Shown: positions 8,636 through 17,168 of the stretch, piece by piece
Layout: each line of letters opens with the position of its first letter
How positions within the stretch are numbered: the stretch's first letter is position 1
Translations under genes and position numbers: made by a program
From: CAWGHZ01 sp963775315
GTDB lineage: Bacteria > Pseudomonadota > Alphaproteobacteria > MPNO01 > DASWLB01
Direction of reading: 5' to 3'
Length of the DNA: 64,000 bases
Assembly: GCA_963775315.1 (NCBI GenBank)
Contig: CAVZIN010000011.1
Location: forward strand, 186,001 to 250,000
The notes under the pieces: generated by a model
Databases searched by the model: none
Seen by the model: only the letters and a program-made list of their open reading frames with translations
What the model was told of the DNA's origin: nothing

Positions 8636-9145
8636 ATGCGAGCGACGGGCTGGACCGCGCGCCACAAGGCGCCGCGTTGGCTGGGAATGGCTGTTTGCTG
8701 CGGGATCGCGGCGTTGGTGGCGACGGAGGCGGCGGCTGCGCCGGCCTGCCTGAGGCCCGACGAGCGGGCCGCCATCGAGGTCCGCGCCTTCCAGACCGAC
8801 ATGATGGTCGCCGCCCTCTCGTGCAACTTCCAGCCCGAGTACAATAAATTCATGCGGCGGTTCCATCACACGCTGAACCTGCACACCCGCACGATGCATC
8901 GGTTCTTCGACCGCACCTACGGGTCGGCCGGCACCAGCCGGGCGACCAGCTACTTCACCCGCTTCGCCAACCGCACGGCGCTGACCAGCGTCGGCAATCT
9001 CGACAAGTTCTGTGATCAGGAAGCGGCGCAGCTTCAGGCCGCCCTGGTGACCGCGCCCGACCGGCTCGACGCCTTCGCGGCGACCCAGCAGGCGGCGATC
9101 CGCGCGCGGCACGACTTCGCGCCTTGCACCCTCGCCGACAACTGA
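8636..9145 (+). CDS. Hypothetical secreted protein
   Basis: A 169-residue protein I do not recognise. It starts at an ATG preceded by GGGGGG; an in-frame ATG lies 15 bases upstream. Residues 1-38 look like a signal peptide with a hydrophobic core (LGMAVCCGIAALVATEA) ending in Ala residues. The mature part is helical and has cysteines at the start, middle and end (PACLRPD, ALSCNF, KFCDQE, FAPCTL), so two disulfides are possible. It therefore probably acts in the periplasm. A strong terminator follows 25 bases after the stop. Confidence 0.65.
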   Translation: MRATGWTARHKAPRWLGMAVCCGIAALVATEAAAAPACLRPDERAAIEVRAFQTDMMVAALSCNFQPEYNKFMRRFHHTLNLHTRTMHRFFDRTYGSAGTSRATSYFTRFANRTALTSVGNLDKFCDQEAAQLQAALVTAPDRLDAFAATQQAAIRARHDFAPCTLADN

Positions 9146-9170
9146 GCATCTTCCGAACCTGCTGACGCGA

Positions 9171-9203
9171 AAAGGGCCGGTCCCGCGGGACCGGCCCTTT
9201 TTT
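9171..9203. terminator. Rho-independent terminator, usable from both strands
   Basis: A perfect 30-base palindrome (15-base arms beginning AAAGGGCCGG) at 9171-9200 is followed by three more T, giving TTTTTT on the plus strand and AAAA before the first arm. It lies between the convergent secreted-protein gene and the OmpA-like gene and can end transcription from both. Confidence 0.9.
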
Positions 9204-9254
9204 ACGCCTCGGCACGAAAGGCGGGGCGGACCCTCGGGCCCGCCCCGCTTCGCG

Positions 9255-10383
9255 TTACATGCCGGCCTTGCCGTTCTCGAAGACGATCTCGACCCGGCGG
9301 TTCTGCGGCTCGCGCACACCGTCGGCGGTCGGCACCAACGGGTCGGACTCGCCCTTGGCCACCGTCTCGATCTCGCTCGCCGCGATGCCGTCGCGCACGA
9401 GTTGGGCCTTGGCGGCGTCGGCGCGCCGCTGCGACAGCTTCATGTTGTAGGTGGCCGGGCCCGACCGGTCGGCGTGGCCGGTCAGCACGATCCGCACCAC
9501 CTGGCCCTGGCGGGCGGCCTCGGCCGCGCTCGACAGGACGGTGCGCGCGTCGGGGGTGAGGGTCGATTGGTTCCAGCCGAAGAAGATCAGGTACTTGCGC
9601 GGCTGCGGGGCCGGCGCCGGGGCGGGCGCGGCCTGCACCTGCGGCTCGGGGGCCGGTGCCGGCGCGGGGGGCGGAGCCGCCGCGGCCATGTGATGCTCCG
9701 GCGCGCCGAAGTTCCAGCGCAGCCCGATCAGGACCGCGTGGCTCGCGTAATCGCCGCCCACGCCGGCGCCAGACGCCGTGGTGAAGTCGGTGTCGGGCAT
9801 CGCGAAGTAGCGATAGCTCAGGCTGGCGGTCAGATGGTCATCGATGCGGTGCTCGACGCCCGCGATCAGCTGGTATGCCAAGCCGCCGCTGGTGTCGTTG
9901 ATCGAGCTGCCGGCGATCGGGGAGACGCCGTCATAGTCCAGCCAGCCGTAACCGACGCCGGCGCCAACATAGGGCACCAGCCAGCCGTGGGTCGGCAGGG
10001 CGTATTCGACGTTGGCGAGGATGGAGTTGACCTTCCCGGTGCCGCGGGCGCCCACGCTGGAGATCGAGTTCGATCGAATTGTGGCGGTACGAGTAGTCCA
10101 ACTCGAGCCGCAGCCCGCTGGCGAAGGAGCGGCCGACGGAGAAGTCGGCGACGGCGCCGTCGTTGTATTCGGTCGGGCGGTCGAGCCCGGCGGTGGTGTT
10201 GTCGGTGTGATCGGTGAAGTTGATGCCGCCCGCGCCCTGGACATACCAGCCGGTGTTGATCTCCATCTGGCCGTGATCGGCCATGCCGGAGTCCATGTCG
10301 GCGGCGACGGCCCGCGGCGCCGCCAGCGCCAGGGCAGTCCCGGCGGCCATCAGCGCGTAGAACCCAGTCCGGTATGCAATCAC
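9255..10383 (-). pseudogene. OmpA-family outer membrane protein, split by a single-base frameshift
   Basis: Reading from a GTG at 10383 (GGGGGAGAG six bases before it), the first frame gives a signal peptide ending in AVAAD, then beta-barrel strands up to DYSYRHNSIEL at about 10070. The barrel continues in another frame from SISSVGARGTGKVNSI at about 10065 through WLVPYVGAGVGYGW and SLSYRYFAMPD. Then come a Pro/Ala-rich linker and an OmpA-like peptidoglycan-binding domain (LTGHADRSGPATYNMKLSQRRAD, ending NRRVEIVFENG). Removing one base near 10068-10072 would restore a product of about 375 residues. Both parts are full-quality coding sequence, so the break is very recent or a sequence error. 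The intact protein would link the outer membrane to peptidoglycan. Confidence 0.82.
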
Positions 10384-10527
10384 AGGTACTCTCCCCCAAT
10401 CGCCGAGCGTTTCCTCGACATCCTCTAAAATGGCGCTACAACCGCGCCGGTGCAACAGGCGCCGCGTGTCAAAAAAACGGCGGGGCTGGGTTTCGGTTCC
10501 CTGCCCCCTCTGGATCCGCCTCCGCGC

Positions 10528-10556
10528 TTGACAGGCGCGCGTCGCGGCCTTACCTG
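10528..10556 (+). promoter_or_regulatory. Candidate promoter of the suf operon
   Basis: TTGACA at 10528-10533 is followed after 17 bases by TACCTG at 10551-10556. The -35 is a perfect consensus; the -10 is poor. The palindromic operator begins four bases downstream, over the expected transcription start. Confidence 0.45.
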
Positions 10557-10559
10557 GAA

Positions 10560-10580
10560 ACCGCACCAAGTTGGTGCGGT
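10560..10580. promoter_or_regulatory. Perfect palindromic operator, probably bound by the SUF regulator
   Basis: ACCGCACCAA and its exact reverse complement TTGGTGCGGT flank a single central G. The site lies 18 bases upstream of the regulator's start and immediately after a candidate promoter. This is where a dimeric Rrf2 repressor would block its own operon. That the product of 10599 binds here is inference from position. Confidence 0.7.
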
Positions 10581-10598
10581 ATGAGCCGGGAGACCGCG

Positions 10599-11057
10599 AT
10601 GATTCGCCTGTCGCGCCTTGCCGATTACGGCGTCGTCCTGACGACGCATCTCGCCCGTCAGCCGGAGAAATGGCTGACGGCGCCGGAGCTTGCGGGGGCG
10701 ACCATGCTGCCCTTGCCGACGGTGGCCAAGGTGCTGAAGCTGCTCGCCCAGGACGGGGTGGTCGGCTCGCATCGCGGCATCAAGGGCGGCTATGCGCTCG
10801 CGCGGACGCCGGGCGAGATCACCGTCGCGGACATCGTGTCGGCGCTGGACGGGCCGATTGCGCTCACCGAATGCGTCAGCGCCGAAGGATGCGGCATCGA
10901 GTCGCTGTGCCCGACGCGGGTCAACTGGCTGACCATCAACCGCGCGGTCACCCAGGCGCTGGCGAGCGTCACGCTTGCCGACATGGCCGCCCCATCCGCC
11001 CTTCCGCCCCGGCCCGAGTGCGCCCCTGTGCCCGCGCTCGCCGGGACTGCCCCCTGA
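10599..11057 (+). CDS. Rrf2-family SUF system Fe-S assembly regulator (IscR/SufR-like)
   Basis: A 152-residue winged-helix regulator. It opens with MIRLSRLADYGVVLTTHLA and has the helix-turn-helix segment around residues 25-62 (LPLPTVAKVLKLLAQDGVV, then RGIKGGYALA). Three cysteines at 92, 98 and 104 (spacing CX5CX5C) are the likely [2Fe-2S] or [4Fe-4S] ligands and match the IscR numbering. The GPIALTEC and LADM motifs are typical of SUF-specific Rrf2 regulators. GGGAG precedes the ATG at 10599. As first gene of the suf operon behind a palindrome, it probably senses cluster status and controls its own operon. The C-terminus has an extra Pro-rich tail. Confidence 0.9.
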   Translation: MIRLSRLADYGVVLTTHLARQPEKWLTAPELAGATMLPLPTVAKVLKLLAQDGVVGSHRGIKGGYALARTPGEITVADIVSALDGPIALTECVSAEGCGIESLCPTRVNWLTINRAVTQALASVTLADMAAPSALPPRPECAPVPALAGTAP

Positions 11058-11072
11058 ACAATCGGTGACGTC

Positions 11073-12524
11073 ATGGCAACCCGCGTAGAGACCGACACCC
11101 TCAAGGAAGCGACCGAAGGCCGCTACAAGTACGGCTTCGTCAGCGACATCGAGTCGGACCTCGCCCCCAAGGGGCTGGACGAGGACACGGTCCGCTTCAT
11201 CTCGGCCAAGAAGCGCGATCCGGGCTGGATGCTCGATTGGCGGCTCGAGGCCTATCGCCGCTGGAAGGAGATGGAGGAACCGCGCTGGGCGCGCGTGCAC
11301 CATCCGCCGATCGACTACCAGGATGCCTACTACTACGCCGCCCCAAAGAAGAAGGACGGGCCCAAGAGCCTTGACGAGGTCGATCCCGAGCTGCTCGCGA
11401 CCTACGAGAAGCTCGGCATCCCGCTGAACGAGCGCGCCGCGCTCGCCGGTGTCGCGGTCGATGCCGTGTTCGACTCGGTCTCCGTCGCCACCACCTTCAA
11501 GGAGACGCTGGAGAAGGCGGGCGTCATCTTCTGCTCGATCTCCGAGGCGATCCGCAACCACCCCGAGCTGGTGAAAAAGTACATGGGCTCGGTGGTGCCG
11601 CAGGGCGACAATTTCTTCGCCGCGCTCAACTCGGCCGTGTTCTCCGACGGCACGTTCGTGCACGTGCCGAAGGGCGTGCGCTGCCCGATGGAGCTTTCGA
11701 CCTACTTCCGCATCAATGCCGCGAAGACCGGCCAGTTCGAGCGCACGCTGATCATCGCCGAGGCGGGAAGCTACGTCTCGTACCTCGAGGGCTGCACCGC
11801 CCCGATGCGCGACGAGAACCAGCTCCATGCCGCGGTGGTCGAGCTGATCGCCCACGACGACGCGGAGATCAAGTACTCGACCGTGCAGAACTGGTACCCC
11901 GGCGACGAGCAGGGGCGCGGCGGCATCTATAACTTCGTCACCAAGCGCGGCGCGTGCCGCGGCCGCAATTCCAAGATCTCCTGGACCCAGGTCGAGACCG
12001 GCTCGGCCATCACCTGGAAGTACCCGTCCTGCATCCTCGAGGGCGACAACTCGGTGGGCGAGTTCTACTCGGTCGCCGTCACCAACAATTTCCAGCAGGC
12101 CGATACCGGCACCAAGATGATCCACATCGGCAAGAACACTTCGTCCACCATCGTGTCGAAAGGCATCTCCACCGGCCATGGACAGAACACCTATCGCGGC
12201 CAGGTGAAGGTGCTGGGCGGGGCCGAGGGCGCGCGCAACTACACCCAGTGCGACTCGCTGCTGATCGGGTCGGAATGCGGCGCCCACACCGTGCCCTATA
12301 TCGAGGTCGCCAACCCGTCGGCGCGCGTCGAACACGAGGCGACGACCTCCAAGATCGGCGAGGACCAGCTCTTCTACTGCCGCTCGCGCGGGCTCACGGC
12401 GGAAGACGCGGTCTCGCTCATCGTCAACGGGTTCTGCAAGGAAGTGCTGAAGGAGCTGCCGATGGAGTTCGCCGTCGAGGCGCAGAAGCTGCTCGGCGTG
12501 TCGCTCGAAGGCAGCGTGGGGTAG
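11073..12524 (+). CDS. sufB: Fe-S cluster assembly scaffold SufB
   Basis: A 483-residue scaffold subunit of the SufBCD complex in the cytoplasm, on which new Fe-S clusters are built. The protein shows the full SufB length and conserved blocks: PVNERAALAG-like region (IPLNERAALAG), the beta-helix core with ELSTYFRIN and SYLEGCTAPM, and the C-terminal FYCRSRGLTAEDAVSLIVNG segment. Cys436 there should match the conserved catalytic Cys405 of E. coli SufB (from memory of the family). It follows the regulator by 15 bases and precedes sufC by two bases. Confidence 0.97.
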   Translation: MATRVETDTLKEATEGRYKYGFVSDIESDLAPKGLDEDTVRFISAKKRDPGWMLDWRLEAYRRWKEMEEPRWARVHHPPIDYQDAYYYAAPKKKDGPKSLDEVDPELLATYEKLGIPLNERAALAGVAVDAVFDSVSVATTFKETLEKAGVIFCSISEAIRNHPELVKKYMGSVVPQGDNFFAALNSAVFSDGTFVHVPKGVRCPMELSTYFRINAAKTGQFERTLIIAEAGSYVSYLEGCTAPMRDENQLHAAVVELIAHDDAEIKYSTVQNWYPGDEQGRGGIYNFVTKRGACRGRNSKISWTQVETGSAITWKYPSCILEGDNSVGEFYSVAVTNNFQQADTGTKMIHIGKNTSSTIVSKGISTGHGQNTYRGQVKVLGGAEGARNYTQCDSLLIGSECGAHTVPYIEVANPSARVEHEATTSKIGEDQLFYCRSRGLTAEDAVSLIVNGFCKEVLKELPMEFAVEAQKLLGVSLEGSVG

Positions 12525-12526
12525 TC

Positions 12527-13294
12527 ATGTCGGGTAAGGAAACGATGCTTTCGGTTCGCGGCCTGCACGTCGCGGTGGACGGCAAGGAGATCCTGCACGG
12601 GCTCGACCTCGAAGTCGGGCCGGGCGAGGTGCACGCCATCATGGGGCCGAACGGGTCCGGCAAGTCGACGCTCGCCTACGCCCTGGCCGGGCGCGATGGG
12701 TACCAGGCGACGGCGGGCGCCGCCACGCTCGGCGGCAAGGATTTGCTGGCGCTTGCCCCCGAGGCGCGCGCAGGCGAGGGCGTGTTTCTCGCCTTCCAGT
12801 ATCCGGTCGAGATTCCGGGCGTCGTCAACATGACGTTCCTGCGGACCGCCCTCAACGCCCAGCGTGCCTATCGCGGCGAGAAGCCGCTCGACGGCGTCCA
12901 GTTCCTGCGCCTCGCGCGCGAGCGGGCGAAGGCGCTGGGCATGGACGAGAAGCTGATGAACCGCGCGGTGAACGTCGGTTTCTCCGGCGGCGAGAAGAAG
13001 CGGAACGAGGTGTTCCAGCTTGCCGTGCTCGAGCCGCGCCTCGCCATCCTCGACGAGACCGACTCCGGCCTCGACATCGACGCGCTCCGCATCGTCGCCG
13101 ACGGCGTCAACCGGCTGCGCGCGCCCGACCGCTCGATCGTGGTGGTGACGCACTACCAGCGCCTGCTCGACTACATCGTGCCCGACCGGGTGCACGTCCT
13201 GGCGCACGGGCGCATCGTGAAGTCCGGCGGCAAGGAACTCGCGCTGGAGCTCGAGCGCACCGGCTATGCCGAGTTCGAGGCCGACGCCGCATGA
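12527..13294 (+). CDS. sufC: Fe-S cluster assembly ATPase SufC
   Basis: A 255-residue ABC-type ATPase that powers conformational change of SufBCD. Walker A is GPNGSGKST at residues 40-48, the signature is FSGGEKKRNE and Walker B is LAILDETDSGLD, the variant DETDSGLD being characteristic of SufC. It ends with the usual THYQRLLDY and VHVLAHGRIVKSG elements. The ATG at 12527 leaves two bases after sufB; its stop overlaps the sufD start (ATGA). Confidence 0.97.
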   Translation: MSGKETMLSVRGLHVAVDGKEILHGLDLEVGPGEVHAIMGPNGSGKSTLAYALAGRDGYQATAGAATLGGKDLLALAPEARAGEGVFLAFQYPVEIPGVVNMTFLRTALNAQRAYRGEKPLDGVQFLRLARERAKALGMDEKLMNRAVNVGFSGGEKKRNEVFQLAVLEPRLAILDETDSGLDIDALRIVADGVNRLRAPDRSIVVVTHYQRLLDYIVPDRVHVLAHGRIVKSGGKELALELERTGYAEFEADAA

Positions 13295-14622
13295 ACGTGA
13301 CGCGCATCACCGACCGCGAGGCGCCGTACCTCGCCCAGATCGACGGGGCGGCGGATCTGCCGGGGGCGGAGCTCGGCTGGCTCGCCGCCCGCCGGGCCGA
13401 CGCGCGCGCGGCCTTCGCGGCGGAGGGCTTCCCGACACTCAAGACCGAGGCCTGGAAATACACCAATCTCGACCGGCTGGTACGGACGGGCTTCGCTCCC
13501 GCCGCCGCGCCGGGGACCGTCGAGCCCGGTTCGCTCGCCCCCATCCTGCTCGACGGTGCGAGCCGGCTCGTCTTCGTCGACGGCAGGTTCGTTTCGTCGC
13601 TCTCCGACCTCGCCGCGCTGCCGGACGGGGTCTGCCTCGTCTCGCTCGCCCGGCTGCTCGACATCGACCCGGAGCTGGTGGAGCCGCAGCTCGGCCGCAT
13701 CGCCCAGACCGCGGGCGCGCCGCTCGCCGCGCTTGCGCTCGCGCTCGCCGCGGACGGCGCGGTGCTGATCGTGCCGCGCGGCGTCAGGCTGGCCGCGCCG
13801 GTGCAGCTCGTGCATGTCGCGACCGGTGGGCAGGCGAACGCGGCGCACCATTTGCGGAGCCTCGTCGTGCTGGAGGAGGGCGCCGAGGCGACCCTCGTCG
13901 AGACCTGGCTCGGGCGCGGCGGGGCGAGCTGGACCAATGCGCTCACCGAGATCGCGCTCGGCCCGGCGGCACGGCTCGACCACCTCGCCTTCACCGACCA
14001 GGCGGACGGCGCCTACGGCACACAGCGCGCCGCCCTCCTCGTCGGGCGCGACGCCGTCTATCGCGGGCTCGCCGTCATCGCGGGCGGCGGGCTCGTGCGC
14101 AGCGAGGCGGTCGCCCGGCTCGCCGGCGAGGGCGCCGAGGCCGCGATCGACGGGCTGATGCTCGGGCGCGACCGGCGCCAGATGGATTGCTGGACCGAGA
14201 TCGTCCACGACGCGCCGCACACCAACAGCCGCCAGCTGTTCAAGTCCGCGCTGGACGACCGCTCGCGCGCCGCCTTCCAAGGTCGCATCGTCGTGCGCGA
14301 GGGCGCGCAGAAGATCGACGCGCACCAGCTCAACCGCAACCTGCTGCTGTCGGCCGGCGCTCGGGCGGATTCGAAGCCCGAGCTCGAGATCCTGGCCGAC
14401 GACGTGAAGTGCAGCCACGGCTCGACCGTGGGCGACCTCGACCGCGACGCGCTGTTCTACCTTCGTGCGCGCGGCATCCCGGCGGACCGGGCCCGCGCGC
14501 TGCTGGTCGAGGCGTTCGTCGCCGAGCTGGTCGAGCGCGTGCCCTCGGCCCCTGTGCGCGACTGGCTGGCGGCGCGGCTCGATCGCTGGCTCGCCGGCGA
14601 AGCGGAAAGGCGGGCGGCATGA
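13291..14622 (+). CDS. sufD: Fe-S cluster assembly protein SufD
   Basis: A 443-residue SufB paralogue that forms the SufBC2D scaffold complex and is linked to iron acquisition. Recognisable blocks are TLKTEAWKYTNLDRL near the N-terminus, the central beta-helix, and the C-terminal KCSHGSTVGDLDRDALFYLRARGI segment, whose His is conserved in SufD. It overlaps sufC and sufS by four bases each, which indicates translational coupling. Confidence 0.96.
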   Translation: MNVTRITDREAPYLAQIDGAADLPGAELGWLAARRADARAAFAAEGFPTLKTEAWKYTNLDRLVRTGFAPAAAPGTVEPGSLAPILLDGASRLVFVDGRFVSSLSDLAALPDGVCLVSLARLLDIDPELVEPQLGRIAQTAGAPLAALALALAADGAVLIVPRGVRLAAPVQLVHVATGGQANAAHHLRSLVVLEEGAEATLVETWLGRGGASWTNALTEIALGPAARLDHLAFTDQADGAYGTQRAALLVGRDAVYRGLAVIAGGGLVRSEAVARLAGEGAEAAIDGLMLGRDRRQMDCWTEIVHDAPHTNSRQLFKSALDDRSRAAFQGRIVVREGAQKIDAHQLNRNLLLSAGARADSKPELEILADDVKCSHGSTVGDLDRDALFYLRARGIPADRARALLVEAFVAELVERVPSAPVRDWLAARLDRWLAGEAERRAA

Positions 14623-15848
14623 GCGACGCACCCTACGATGTCGAAGCCGTCCGGCGCGACTTCCCGATCCTTGCGACCGAGGTGCACGGCCGCCCACTCG
14701 TCTATCTCGACAACGGCGCCAGCGCGCAGAAGCCGCAGGCGGTGATCGACGCCCTGGTGCGCTCCTATTCGCGCGAGTATGCCAATGTGCATCGCGGCGT
14801 GCACTACCTCAGCCAGATCGCGACCGACCGGATGGAAGCTGCGCGCGAGAAGGTGCGCGCCTTCCTCAACGCCGGCTCGACCGACGAGATCATCTTCGTG
14901 CGCGGCGCGACCGAGGGCATCAACCTCGTCGCCTCGAGCTGGGGCCGGAATTTCCTCAAGCCCGGCGACGAGGTGATCCTGACGGTGATGGAGCATCACT
15001 CCAACATCGTGCCGTGGCAGTTCGTGCGCGAATCCAACGGCATCGTACTGAAGGTGGCGCCGATCGGCGACGACGGCGCGTTCCTGATGGACGAGTTCGA
15101 GAAGCTGTTCACCGACCGGACGAAGCTGGTCGCCATCACCCACGTCTCCAACGCGCTCGGCACGGTGGTACCGGTCGCGGACGTGATCCGCATCGCCCAC
15201 GCCAACGGCGCCAAGGTGCTGGTCGACGGCTGCCAGGCGGTGCCGCACTTGGCGGTCGACGTGCGGGCGCTCGACGCCGATTTCTATGTGCTCTCGGGCC
15301 ACAAGCTCTATGGGCCGAGCGGCATCGGCGTGCTCTACGGTAAGGCGGCGCTGCTCGACGCCATGCCGCCCTACCAGGGTGGCGGCGAGATGATCAGCTC
15401 GGTCACGTTCGAGAAGACGACCTATGCCGACCTGCCCTTCAAGTTCGAGGCCGGCACGCCGCATATCGCGGGCGCCGTCGGGCTCGGCGCGGCTGTCGAC
15501 TACGTGACCGGGCTCGGGCTCGACCGGGTCGCGGCGCACGAGCGCGACGTGGTCCGCTACGCCACCGAGCGGCTCTCCGCGCTGAACGACGTGCGGATCG
15601 TCGGCACCGCCCCCGACAAGGCCGGCATCATCTCGTTCACCCTGCGCGACATCCACCCGCACGACGCGGGCACCATCCTCGACCGCGAAGGGGTGGCGGT
15701 GCGCACCGGCCATCATTGCGCCCAGCCGGTGATGGACCGGTTCGACGAGCCGGCGACCATCCGCGCCTCGTTCGGGCTGTACAACACGCGCGCCGAGGCC
15801 GACGCGCTGGTCGCGGCGCTCGGCCGCGTGCGGGAGATCTTCGGATGA
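14619..15848 (+). CDS. sufS: Cysteine desulfurase SufS
   Basis: A 409-residue PLP enzyme that removes sulfur from cysteine to make a persulfide for cluster assembly. The PLP lysine is Lys229 in SGHKLYGPSG; the catalytic cysteine is Cys367 in RTGHHCAQPV. The HHSN and HVSNALGT motifs also fit group II (SufS/CsdA) desulfurases. It overlaps sufD upstream and sufU downstream by four bases. There is no sufE in the operon, so SufU is the probable sulfur acceptor. Confidence 0.96.
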   Translation: MSDAPYDVEAVRRDFPILATEVHGRPLVYLDNGASAQKPQAVIDALVRSYSREYANVHRGVHYLSQIATDRMEAAREKVRAFLNAGSTDEIIFVRGATEGINLVASSWGRNFLKPGDEVILTVMEHHSNIVPWQFVRESNGIVLKVAPIGDDGAFLMDEFEKLFTDRTKLVAITHVSNALGTVVPVADVIRIAHANGAKVLVDGCQAVPHLAVDVRALDADFYVLSGHKLYGPSGIGVLYGKAALLDAMPPYQGGGEMISSVTFEKTTYADLPFKFEAGTPHIAGAVGLGAAVDYVTGLGLDRVAAHERDVVRYATERLSALNDVRIVGTAPDKAGIISFTLRDIHPHDAGTILDREGVAVRTGHHCAQPVMDRFDEPATIRASFGLYNTRAEADALVAALGRVREIFG

Positions 15849-16303
15849 ACGAGGAGCTGCGCGAGCTCTACCAGGACGTGATCCTGGACCATTCCAAGCA
15901 TCCGCGGAATTTCGGTCCGGACGAGCATGCCAACCACCACGCCAAGGGCAACAACCCGCTCTGCGGCGACCGGGTGGAGGTGCACGTCCGCACCAAGGAC
16001 GGGCGCATCGAGGACGTCCATTTCGAGGGCAAGGGCTGCGCCATCTCGCTCGCCTCGGCCTCGCTGATGACCGAGCTGGTGAAGGGCCGGACCGAGGCGG
16101 AGGCGAAGGCGCTGTTCGAGAAATTTCACGCCATGGTGACGACGCGCGATCCCGTCGACACCGGTTCGGTGCCCGGCCTCGACCGGCTCGCGCCGCTCTC
16201 CGGCGTGCAGGATTTCCCGATGCGAGTCAAATGCGCGACGCTGCCCTGGCACACGCTCAAGGCCGCGTTGAAGGGCGAGGAGCAGGAGGTTCGTACCGAA
16301 TGA
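15845..16303 (+). CDS. sufU: SUF-type IscU-like protein SufU
   Basis: A 152-residue protein of the NifU/IscU N-terminal family. Cysteines at 40 (NPLCGDRV), 65 (GKGCAIS) and 130 (RVKCATLPW), plus Asp42, form the metal/sulfur site. The insertion between the second and third cysteines is longer than in IscU, which is typical of SufU. It probably accepts sulfur from SufS through a zinc-bound cysteine, by analogy with Bacillus SufU. It is coupled to sufS and sufT by four-base overlaps. Confidence 0.93.
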   Translation: MNEELRELYQDVILDHSKHPRNFGPDEHANHHAKGNNPLCGDRVEVHVRTKDGRIEDVHFEGKGCAISLASASLMTELVKGRTEAEAKALFEKFHAMVTTRDPVDTGSVPGLDRLAPLSGVQDFPMRVKCATLPWHTLKAALKGEEQEVRTE

Positions 16304-16692
16304 CCGAGCACCCGACCGATCCGCAGACGGCGGCGCCGGAGACGGTGGCCGCGACCGAGCGGGCGAATCCGCCGGCCGCCGGGCCTGTCGATCCCCTGAT
16401 GGAATGCGTGATCGAGGCGCTGAAGGGCGTCTACGACCCCGAGATTCCGGTAAACATTTACGAATTGGGCCTTATCTACAGTCTGGAGAAGACGCCCGAC
16501 AACGTCGTGCAGGTGAAGATGACGCTGACCACGCCGAACTGCCCCGTCGCCGGCTCGCTGCCGGGCGAGGTCGAGCAGGTGGTGCGCGATGTCGAGGGCG
16601 TGCACGACTGCGAGGTGGAGCTGGTGTGGGACCCGCCCTGGACGCCCGAAAAGCTGTCCGAGGCGGCGAAGCTCGAGCTCGGATTGATTTAG
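16300..16692 (+). CDS. sufT: SufT, DUF59/MIP18-family Fe-S maturation factor
   Basis: A 130-residue protein. Residues 1-30 are a low-complexity Ala/Pro/Thr tail; the DUF59 domain follows, with VYDPEIPVNIYELGLIYS, TTPNCPVAGSLP and the end block VWDPPWTPEKLSEAAKLELG. The single Cys in TPNCP is the conserved residue. The family helps mature or repair Fe-S proteins, particularly when demand is high. Position between sufU and sufA fits SufT. Confidence 0.93.
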   Translation: MTEHPTDPQTAAPETVAATERANPPAAGPVDPLMECVIEALKGVYDPEIPVNIYELGLIYSLEKTPDNVVQVKMTLTTPNCPVAGSLPGEVEQVVRDVEGVHDCEVELVWDPPWTPEKLSEAAKLELGLI

Positions 16693-16713
16693 CTGGGACC
16701 GAAGGAATTTGCC

Positions 16714-17052
16714 ATGCGTGAACGACCGCCGATCATGACGCTCTCCGACGCCGCCGCCGAGCGGGTGAAGGCGCTGATGGCGAGCCGCGGCGACGCCGCC
16801 GCGCTGCGCATCGGCGTGCGCAAGGGCGGCTGCTCCGGAATGTCCTACACGATGGAATTCTCCGACAAGTCCGGCCCGATGGACGAGGTCGTCGAGGCCA
16901 AGGGCGTGAAGGTCGTGATCGACGCCCAGGCGATGATGTTTCTCCTCGGCACCGAGATGGACTACGTCGAATCCACCCTACAGTCCGGGTTCGTGTTCAA
17001 GAACCCGAACGAGAAGGGCCGCTGCGGCTGCGGCGAAAGCTTCCACGTCTGA
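16714..17052 (+). CDS. sufA: A-type Fe-S carrier (SufA/ErpA-like)
   Basis: A 112-residue HesB/IscA-family protein. The three conserved cysteines are present: Cys40 in KGGCSGM, and Cys104 and Cys106 in the CGCGESF end. It accepts or transfers clusters from SufBCD to apo-proteins. An alternative start at the internal ATG of MTLSDAAAERV would shorten the N-terminus by seven residues. As last gene of the suf run it has no overlap with sufT, lying 21 bases after it with GAAGGAA before the ATG. Confidence 0.92.
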   Translation: MRERPPIMTLSDAAAERVKALMASRGDAAALRIGVRKGGCSGMSYTMEFSDKSGPMDEVVEAKGVKVVIDAQAMMFLLGTEMDYVESTLQSGFVFKNPNEKGRCGCGESFHV

Positions 17053-17093
17053 GACATTTTCCCGTCCGCCGGCCCCTACGCACTCGGCCCCCG

Positions 17094-17109
17094 TTTACCG
17101 CCGCTTAAC
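17094..17109. promoter_or_regulatory. CtrA-like binding site
   Basis: TTTA, seven bases, then TTAAC: one mismatch from the alphaproteobacterial CtrA consensus TTAA-N7-TTAAC. A further TTAAC follows at 17119. It lies about 60 bases upstream of the MotB-like operon, and CtrA commonly controls motility genes. No expression evidence is available. Confidence 0.35.
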
Positions 17110-17168
17110 CACGCCATCTTAACCTCTCGGCAAGTTCCGGCATGGCCGGGACGCGACCGGGCTTGCAC

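Noticed and set aside
17105..17123. Second TTAA...TTAA pair as an extra CtrA site
   Set aside because: The spacing is ten bases instead of seven, so only the upstream pair was kept as a candidate.
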